A stretch of DNA of 64,000 nt from Achatina immaculata (taxonomy: Eukaryota; Mollusca; Gastropoda; Stylommatophora; Achatinidae): NCBI GenBank assembly GCA_009760885.1, contig CM019702.1:47787925-47851924 (forward strand), read 5' to 3'. This document shows, in pieces, positions 56,931 to 64,000 of this stretch (position 1 is the first letter of the stretch; the number at the start of each line of letters is the position of its first letter). Position numbers and translations under genes: made by a program. Under the pieces are notes generated by a model that searched no databases, was not told the origin of the DNA, and saw nothing but the letters and a program-made list of their open reading frames with translations.

Positions 56931-57138
56931 TTTTGTAATGGCTTCATGCTCCTTCTCCAGAGCTGCAGTGGTTGGGTCCATTTCAGCAAACGTTTTCTGG
57001 ACATGGTTGATTTCATCATGCTTGCGTTTTTGGTTCCTGGTAATTTTGCGGTCGCTGCCATCTGTGAAATCTGTTAGAGAAATCGTCAGCTCACTGGTCT
57101 TGCTTTGTGGGTCTTCAAATTTTGAGGACAGGTCCAGT
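56931..57138 (-). CDS. KAT8: KAT8/MOF exon 2: linker to MYST domain
   Basis: 208-nt exon with a TTGTTCACAG acceptor and GTAAAC donor. Its first base completes the Arg codon of exon 1 (CG+A). It encodes [20 protein letters not shown], then [17 protein letters not shown] (a highly conserved basic block of MOF proteins) and [17 protein letters not shown]. The conserved block ends exactly where the MYST domain begins in exon 3. Confidence 0.95.
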
Positions 57139-57239
57139 CTGTGAACAAGATTGAACTGATTAAATAAACATGAACATTTATAAAATTTTTCTCCAATCTG
57201 ATTAAAGTTTAAATTTTCAAGTTTACAAAGGTGTAACAC

Positions 57240-57925
57240 AAAAATAATGAGACTGTACCTCATTTTACTGACCAAGTTGAGAGAGAATCAAATCCAATCT
57301 CCTTCAAAATAGTTCCCATCTGAGCTGACACAAAGCTGCCAACATTCATAGCAATTTTACAGATCATTTTTTTTTTTGTTGAAAGACTGTTGAAGACCTC
57401 AGTTGTTTTTGCTTTCACATGTTCTACAGACCAAAAATGGGTTCCCTTGAGCATCAACCTGATCTTCTGGAATAGGCAGAAGTCACAAGGAACAAGGTCT
57501 GGTGAACATGGTGGGTACTTGGGCAGCGATGTTGTGATGTGCTAAAAACTGCCTCACAGACAAACCATCTTTCATATTTTCCCTGCCTTATGAAAATTGT
57601 TTGTGCCATTCAGAAATGTATGCATGAGACAAGCACTCATCACTGTAAGCCTCCATAAATAAGTGGAAAGTTTCCATCACAATTTCTTCAGCTTCACAAG
57701 AAACTTGATGTTAACTAGCTGTTCAGTTTGCACTGCACAATTTTCCGACTAAGTGCAGGCATACGTCTTGTATTTGAACACGCACCTGCTGGTGCTGAGT
57801 AAAGTGATGGAGTTCAGCCTTGTATTAGTGACATGTTAGAACATGCTCTGTAACCACCTCTTTGTCTCTCTCCTTCTACTCTCAGTTCCCAAGATATAGG
57901 GTCAGTCTCATTTTGTTTTTTTTTT
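57240..57925 (-). mobile_element. Mariner-like remnant 3
   Basis: Inverted ends 'aatgagactg' (57246) and 'cagtctcatt' (57901). The minus strand retains a C-terminal transposase part: a PDLVPCDFCLFQKIRL-like third-Asp motif followed by MLKGTHFWSVEHVKAKTTEV. Earlier parts are fragmentary. In KAT8 intron 1, same strand. Confidence 0.75.
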
Positions 57926-58086
57926 TCTTGTCAGACCTCGTATGTCATTAACTCTATATGGACAATGTGTTGTTTACACTGGTTTGCTACTCCACTGAAG
58001 TTTTTCCACTTTATTGTGGTTGTGGAGCATGAGCGTTCAAACAGCATCATGAAAAGCATAGCCATGAGCCAGTGTTGCTACGAAAA

Positions 58087-58390
58087 GGGAAACATGGTTT
58101 TGTAGGATTATACCTCGAAAAAATCGTAGACAAAGAACTTTAGTGAGACATGAGAGAAAGTAAAATCACAAGAGAATTACCTGGGATTCAAACATGGACT
58201 CTGGTAGGATGGGCAGCCATCTAGCCATGAGAGAACAATGTACTAACTGACTTCTCTCATGGCTAGACGGCTGCTCGTCCTAAGTCAGTGTGCGAATTCC
58301 AGGTAATTCTCCTGTGATTTTTTTCTCTCTCACTAAAGTGCTTTGTCTACGATTCTTTCTAGGTCTAATCCTACAAAACTGTGTTTTCTT
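58087..58390. repeat. ~300-bp imperfect palindrome in KAT8 intron 1
   Basis: Two arms of about 145 bp pair around a 20-bp loop (58234-58253). Inner stem 'ctagccatgagag' / 'ctctcatggctag'; outer ends 'ggttttgtaggatta' / 'taatcctacaaaact'. Each arm holds a B-box-like sequence (GTTTGAATCCC inverted on the left arm, GTGCGAATTCC on the right), so it may be two tRNA-derived SINE copies head to head, or one foldback element. Confidence 0.85.
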
Positions 58391-59373
58391 TCTTCACTGT
58401 AAGAAAGCCTCATTGTTTCCTATTTATAAAAAATTTGTAGCAAAAAGGAAGTCTCAAGCCAGACAAATAAAAAAGACAGGTAGGGAAGAGACAAAGAAAG
58501 GTATAATGGTTTTCTGGGCCTGTGTTAAGACTAACAATCCTTTTTAATAAAAAACAAATCCAGTATGGAAACAGCAACAGATGAAGACAGAAAACTGGAC
58601 ACCATCTAAAACACATGACACAAACCATGAAGAGGCAAGACACTTTCACATATTTGGCAGCATAGTAATAACTGATAGAAGGGCATAGAAAGATATCTTA
58701 TAATATAAAACAAGAATAAAATACTTTTGTCTTCTATATCTATGAAGCAAAACAAAGAAAATGTAAACATGTCACCATTTTATACAACTCATATATCAAC
58801 TTAGAAAGATTATAAAATCTGCATTCTGTGACTGAAAATTTAACAAAACAAACTTTTTCTTTATCCATTTCACACTCCCTTTCCCTTCCCCCACCTCTTG
58901 AATTTGTGGCCTCTCTCTGTTTCCTACACTTCTTCGAATGAATATTTTCTGTGGCATATTGTCTGGCGATAGTCACTGAGAAATGTTAAGTGCTATGCTT
59001 ACGCCATCGAAGTGCAGAAAGGGTGACATTTAAAACGAAGAAATATGGAAATAATTTTTAATATCCTTAACGTGTTAATAAAGCAGAAGAACACGAAGTG
59101 CATGAGTGAAATATTCTGGTTACACTATAAAGCTCAAAGCTGAACAGGAAACCATCACAGAGATAAAAGTTTCTGATCGAAAACTACTTCGGTAACAACA
59201 AAGGACAGGCAGCATCAAGAGTTGGATTCGGGGATGGACTGCCCATGTCCATTAAAAAAAAAAAAGACGAGAGCGAACAGGAGATTCTGAACAATCAACT
59301 GTCAGTACCGAGATGTCACGAAATGGGGATATTATCGATAAAAATGTATGCTGATCTTTAACTAATACTTTAC
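58391..59373. other. KAT8 intron 1, nothing further recognised
   Basis: No exon or repeat homology noted between the palindrome and exon 1. Confidence 0.5.
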
Positions 59374-59594
59374 CGTTCTAAATCAACCCATTCGTCAAGG
59401 CGTCGATCAAAACCCTCATAATGGACATACAACTCCTGGGTTCCAGCCTCGTTTTGTCTTGCTTGTATAATTTCTGCTGCATGTAGTGTGTTATCCGACC
59501 TTTTTACAAGATAGTGATCACCAATTTCAGGCACCAGGTGCGATTTATCAGAGTTCTCTCTACCCAATTCAGTCTTTTTGTTTCCGTCGGCCAT
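59374..59594 (-). CDS. KAT8: KAT8/MOF exon 1: chromo-barrel domain
   Basis: 221 coding nt from ATG at 59594 to a GTAAAG donor. It encodes MADGNKKTELGREN, then IGDHYLVKRSDNTLHAAEII and VHYEGFDRRLDEWVDLER. The last two form the chromo-barrel (Tudor-knot) domain of MOF, with the family-typical YVHYxGFxRRLDEWV. The N-terminus is shorter than in human MOF (about 458 aa there, 426 here) because the low-complexity leader is lacking. The start is chosen because it is the first ATG in frame and precedes the domain by a plausible distance. Confidence 0.95.
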
Positions 59595-59944
59595 ATTTCT
59601 CCGCCTTTACAACAAACGACCTTGACCTACTAAACAAGGCGCTACGTTACAATAAGCACAAAGCGTTCCGCCACTCCTTCGACTCACGTCCGCCCGTCAT
59701 ATCTAATGTTCTTTCCAGTCAATATCATGAAATGTTCAGTGTGCCTGAAAAGCTTCACTTTTTAAAACTAGACGCACACCACTGATGCCAACTCTCCTGT
59801 TGAAAGAAAAAATGTTATATTCGTTAAAAGTATTCTGCTATGAAATATTACATGCCGTGTCGGATAGCGTTGGCGATAATGCTTCTCTATCTTGAGCGGT
59901 CCTTGGTGTTTTCGATTAATTCAGATGCTCACTTACTTCTGACA

Positions 59945-60045
59945 TTCTTACCGTGCCGTTAAACATCACATAAGTCTCGCATTGTAGTTATCCATGTTTT
60001 TCTATTTTCGGTGAGTTTCTCAGCCTCATCAAGGTTACATTACTG
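59945..60045 (-). mobile_element. LINE-D 3' end, diverged
   Basis: 'accgtgccgttaaacatcac' and 'tgagtttctcagcctcatca' mark a LINE-D terminus about 350 bp upstream of the KAT8 start. Confidence 0.75.
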
Positions 60046-60059
60046 GGTCAGCTGAAAAG

Positions 60060-60700
60060 AAATACAACGGAAATCAAAGAACCAGACAATCTTAATATTT
60101 TGGCCATATCAAAAGACTGAAAAGTATAATTAAAAATTTTGCAGGAAGAAAAAGCTAAGGAGGAAAAAAAGAACAAAGGAATGGTATCGATATAGGGAGT
60201 CTGACATTTAGAGAACTCTATGGCATCAGTGTCAAACATGGACACCAACAGCCAAGAACAAAAGAAAATCATAACGACAGAAATGAGATGTTTAAGGAGA
60301 ATACTAAATGTGACAAGAAGAGACCACATAAGAAATGACACAATCAGGGCAAAGGTTGAAGTAACACCAGTATTACATTATACCTAGAAACAGCAAGTCA
60401 AATGGTCTGGCCATGTTACACGGCTACCGCCAGACAGTATTATCACAGGCAACATTCACACTAAGATTTGTCGGTAACAGAGGGCCCACGCAGGAGATGG
60501 ATAGAGGAAATTACAACAGCATTAAATATCCCATTATATGAACCTAATTGTCGAGCCCTATCAAGACGTCTGTTTGTCCCCTAACACTGAAAGGTGTATG
60601 AGGAAGGAGACAAGACATTTAGAGATGGACAGGAATCACTTTGGTCGGATCACCACAACAGAAAGCCGGAGACTCATTGCACCATACACTCCATATTTAG
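60060..60700 (+). mobile_element. LINE-G C-terminal relic
   Basis: Plus-strand translation gives WTPTAKNKRKIITTEMRCLR, RILNVTRRDHIRNDTIRAKV, then a stop, KWSGHVTRLPPDSI, and a GRPRRRW-like segment. Motif order is that of the LINE C-termini here, but the sequence differs from LINE-A to LINE-F. Several stops. Confidence 0.75.
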
Positions 60701-60714
60701 ATAGCATAACACAG

Positions 60715-61252
60715 TCAGTCATTTGCATGTCCCCTGCGGAACTTTGCCTCCCTAACAGCTCTCCTGTAGGCCTCTCAGTTGTAAGCAAGATGACATGCTG
60801 CTGATGCATCCATTTGCAGATTATCAACGATGTCTTGCAGTCATCTTCGCCTTGGTCTTCCTCTCTTTCTTCTTCCCATTATGTATCCTTCCAAGAAGGT
60901 CTTCTCTAAATTTTCATGACGTTTAATATGTCCAAAATATTTAAGTTTTCTCTGTTTAATATTCTTTATTAGCCAGCCTTCTTCAATATTAAGTTCTTGT
61001 ATTAAGGATATATTTGTTCTTTTTTTGTGTCCATGATATTTGAAGAACTCTTCTGTAGCATTTACATTCAAAGGCGTTTATGTGTTTCTCAGCTGTTTTG
61101 TTAAGTGTCCAGGTCTCATTGCGATGGGAAAGATACATGCCTTTAAAAATCGTATTTCTGTAGTTCTGTTCGTTCCTCTCCACAGCTTCTCCACATAATA
61201 CAGTGATGGGCTTATGTTCTGTAAATGTTTCTATCTGAGATGCAACTGACAT
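60715..61252 (-). mobile_element. LINE-C 3' fragment
   Basis: Minus-strand C-terminal LINE-C: ETWTLNKTAEKHINAFECKC, WLIKNIKQRKLKYFGHIKRH, GRRKRGRPRRR, and the common 3' end at 60720. Best preserved GH region of this family in the window. Small frameshifts near 61000 and 60840. Confidence 0.9.
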
Positions 61253-61344
61253 GAACTAGTAACTCTTTTGCAAGTTCTTCTTCTTGTTCTTGTTCTTCTT
61301 TTTTCTCCCTGGAGCTGATGCAGTGGTGATACTGAGTGTGCCGA

Positions 61345-61550
61345 CTTGGAAGCAGGTTACGGAGGCTATTTTTTCAGTGGAGCTAAAAAAAAGGGAGGTG
61401 TGCAAAGCTTCTTTAGTAGGTTCCACCGCCGTGAGGACTATAACAGTCCCTGCCCCATTAGCCAAGCTAGAGCACCTAGGAAGAAGTGGGACAAGGCCTT
61501 GGTCAGCTATGATTCTTCAACACTGATGCTAACATATCAATGAGTGCCAA
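61345..61550 (+). repeat. R2 repeat, left member of inverted pair
   Basis: Carries the SRFHRRED...ISQAR...YDSSTLML pattern and 'agcttctttagtaggttcca'. Inverse of 61730-61925; homologous to 8375-8590. Confidence 0.7.
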
Positions 61551-61729
61551 AACGGACAACGTCCTCGCCCTATTTTGCCCAGTACAACCATGATAGTGAA
61601 CGTTCTTACACGATTCTCCTGTCTTACCTAAGAAGATGGACATGGACCCTCTTCGGCCGTCAAGCTCCTCAGCTGGTGTCACCACTGAACCTGGTGATTC
61701 ATAAACAAGAAGACACTGTCGGATGAGGC

Positions 61730-61925
61730 AATCGGCGACCTATAGCTAATATGCTAGCGTCAGGGTTCGCGAACCATATCCAACCAAGACTGTCTCACCT
61801 CTCCGTGGTATCCCCAGTAACAGTGCCTAGCCTTGCTAACGGTGCAAGGATCGCCATAGTCTACATGGTGATGGAGTCTGCTAAAGAAGCATTGCACATT
61901 CCCTGCTGTTTATCTGTACTCCTGG
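61730..61925 (-). repeat. R2 repeat, right member of inverted pair
   Basis: 'atatgctagcgtcagggttc' and 'gagtctgctaaagaagcatt' match 8375-8590 in the same orientation, and 61345-61550 inverted. About 180 bp separate the pair. Confidence 0.7.
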
Positions 61926-62278
61926 ACTGAAAAAGTAGCTGCCATAACCCGCTCCCACGTCAATGCGATGGGGTACCTCAACACATCTACAGCATCGGCT
62001 GCAAAGAACAACAGCTCGCAGTTACAGGGAGTTCGTACAAGATTAATAAACAACTGGCCAACTGTATGGACAGATTAGCGGTGACACTGATTATTCTTAG
62101 AAGCAGTAATGGGGAAATAAAAAGCGTTTAGCTAACTTTAAGGTGTCAGCTTTGACAGTTATATCGACATGTCTCAGCTTTTACAATTATCACTAATGTC
62201 TTTTGCGCCCCATTCTGGAAGTGAAACAAAGTTACAGTTAGCTGAACTAGAACCAACAAATGCTCGTAAACAGCTTAC

Positions 62279-62398
62279 ATGGTTGAGACAGCATGCAGCC
62301 TGTAGCACTGCATCAAATTCCGTAGCTCCAGTTTGTGAACTGTAATTGTCAAGCCTGCAGGTTTGGTTGGCTAAACAAAGTAATGATTTTAGTGACAT
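62279..62398 (-). CDS. Probable first coding exon of an unidentified gene
   Basis: 120 nt from ATG 62398 to a GTAAGC donor, phase 0: MSLKSLLCLANQTCRLDNYS, SQTGATEFDAVLQAACCLNH. The 'FDAVLQAACCLNH' part hints at an ankyrin-like helix, but one exon is not enough to name a family. The frame is open upstream only to a stop at 62459-62461. Downstream exons would have to lie between here and KAT8 or beyond; I found none. Confidence 0.4.
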
Positions 62399-62696
62399 AT
62401 TTTCATCAGCGATCTCTACTGTTGTTGCTTTGTTACGCAAACACACCGATCCCGTAATCTAATTCTGTTATATATTTTATGTATGGGAGGCAACAGTCCG
62501 ACGGACAAACATAAATTATGTATCAGTCACTCCTAGATGTATGCACGTTGTGTCCAAAATTTGTATCTATGCAACAAGGGACACCACTTCGGCCTACTAT
62601 ACGTGGTGTAAGAAGGTGGTAATATAAACAGAAAAGGTGAATTACATACTGGAAGTGGAAAAACAGTTTATAAAAAAATTCTTTAGCATTTCCATA
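62399..62696. promoter_or_regulatory. Possible divergent promoter region
   Basis: About 300 bp between two putative initiator ATGs that point away from each other. No TATA box or other element is distinct enough to name. Confidence 0.35.
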
Positions 62697-62781
62697 ATGG
62701 CATTATTTTCATCCGATCTTTTCCCGACAAAACTGAGTTTTGTTGTGTTCATATCGTACATGGGGTTGTTTATAAATCAAG
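62697..62781 (+). CDS. Probable first coding exon, membrane protein N-terminus
   Basis: 85 nt from ATG to a consensus GTGAGT donor. It encodes MALFSSDLFPTKLSFVVFIS followed by YMGLFINQ, ending in phase 1. Residues 13-27 are hydrophobic and could be a signal peptide or first membrane span. A possible next exon begins after a pyrimidine-rich CTGCTAG at 62943 (PEMYSSSFQNALYPH), but a LINE-F end follows within 50 bp, so this is doubtful. Family not recognised. Confidence 0.45.
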
Positions 62782-62989
62782 GTGAGTTTGTATTTCTTGA
62801 CCAAGGATAGCGTCTTACGTGTTAGTATTGGCTTGTAAGAAACTTTGATTTTAATGTATGCTAAAACGTAGGTTCTGTCTCTAAACAAACATCAATTGTG
62901 GATAAGATTTCTTTTATTATTTTTTTTGTATGTTCACTGCTAGTACCAGAAATGTACAGTTCTAGTTTTCAAAATGCATTATATCCCCA

Positions 62990-63155
62990 TACAACACCAA
63001 GGGTTAGACCAAGAAAGAGATGGAAAGACAACATTGAAGAGGATATAAAAGAAATTGGTGTCACCAACAGGAGAGAGAAGATTAGGAATAAAGAGGAATG
63101 GAGGCGAACTTTATCTGCAGCAGTGAGCCCTAATGGCTCAGAAAACTGAAGAAGA
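62990..63155 (+). mobile_element. LINE-F 3' end
   Basis: Encodes RKRWKDNIEEDIKEIGVTNR and ends at the '..cagcagtgagccctaatggc' type terminus of LINE-F (compare 10690-10870, inverse). Confidence 0.88.
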
Positions 63156-64000
63156 AGAATTACATCCCCATATATTGATTTACAATTTATAACACGTACA
63201 TATACAAATGCCTTAGCTAAGCATTGATCGTTGGAAGGTTTCTTTAGTTCAGTATCAGTAAGACCTTAATGCACTATGCAGAAAAAAAGCAAATCATAGA
63301 AAACTTTTCCACATATGGTGCAGCATATAATGTGAAGAGAATAACAAAAGAAGTAAATGATTAATTTGGGAAAACAGAAATGTATATTTTTATCAAGTAA
63401 CTATTACATTTTTAAACGCTTTGCTCCTCAAGACTTCAGAATGAACCTTCAGTTTTAATGTTTGTATTTGGTTTTTGTGTGTGTGTGTGTGTGTGTGTCT
63501 ATTCTTTACATAAAAAATGTAAAAGATGCATTATAAATGTTAGGTTTTAATTTAAGATCATAGATTTTGTACTAATGATGGAAAATGTGAACAGTTAATA
63601 GAAGAATAGGAAAGTATAAATGTACCTTTAGCAGAATGATGAAGATCCTTTCTGCCAATAGTGCAGTAACTGAAATTGAGAATCATAAGATATTGTGTGT
63701 ACTCCATGCTCCTATATATTGTAGAAGCATTAGAACTTAGATCATAGAAATATGTATGCACAGTATTTCATGGACAAGAAAGAATAAAAACATAAGAAGT
63801 ATAAATTGTAACTAGAATAACAGATAATGAAGACATAAGAACTTGACAGTACAGTTTGGGCTTATCAGGAGATGTAATTCTGTCATTAAAGCCATACTTG
63901 AGAGTAAGGAGAAAGGCAGTGTAAATAAATGGACAACATTAAGAGATGGCATTGCTAGTTTTATGGTTTATGGTCTGGGTTATCATCATTGCACTCCAGA
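63156..64000. other. Intergenic/intronic, only (GT)n
   Basis: AT-rich with a (GT)n run at about 63475-63499. No gene or repeat recognised to the window end. Confidence 0.5.

Noticed and set aside
56691..57275. Single 194-aa ORF over KAT8 exon 2
   Set aside because: Only 56931-57138 is exonic; the rest is intron read-through, shown by consensus splice sites and the match of the spliced product to MOF.

Overview
This is a stretch of animal nuclear genome, probably an invertebrate and most likely a mollusc. That assignment is an inference from the gene content, the short GT-AG exons in long introns, and a very heavy load of RTE-like LINEs, Tc1/mariner transposons and tRNA-derived SINEs. I see no bacterial operons, ribosome binding sites, CRISPR array or virus.

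Two host genes can be reconstructed, both on the minus strand. (1) About 1.4-19.8 kb holds sixteen exons of an RGS-domain protein. Its N-terminal exons and overall layout resemble RGS22 (regulator of G-protein signalling 22). It contains one clear RGS domain (exons near 9.5 and 8.2 kb) and a second RGS-like region (4.2-2.6 kb). The 5' end (exon 1) was not found, and the 3' end runs off the left edge or lies unrecognised below 1.4 kb. (2) 49.15-59.59 kb holds a complete four-exon KAT8/MOF (MYST histone acetyltransferase) gene encoding 426 aa, with chromo-barrel, C2HC zinc finger and acetyltransferase domains. All its splice phases agree and there is no internal stop. Further right, two probable first exons point away from each other (minus at 62.3-62.4 kb, plus at 62.7-62.8 kb), which suggests a divergent promoter.

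Everything else is introns and a roughly 29 kb intergenic region (20-49 kb) built almost wholly from mobile elements. I distinguish at least eight LINE lineages. They include one full-length RTE-type copy with a 10-bp target-site duplication and an ORF of 939 codons ended by a single early nonsense codon (32.5-35.7 kb), and a decayed full-length copy of a second lineage (38.1-41.3 kb). There are also a Tc1 element (5.5-7.05 kb), three mariner-like elements (21.66, 54.65 and 57.24 kb), several SINEs, and an unusual roughly 1-kb repeat ('R1') present three times. Several insertions are nested and can be ordered in time.

The most unusual structure is at the last intron/exon junction of KAT8. The 3' splice site plus the first bases of the exon are tandemly repeated about nine times (37-bp unit, 49.78-50.11 kb). 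Every copy keeps the AG, but only the exon-proximal copy gives an open reading frame. Element family names (R1, R2, LINE-A to LINE-H) are local labels for this window only.
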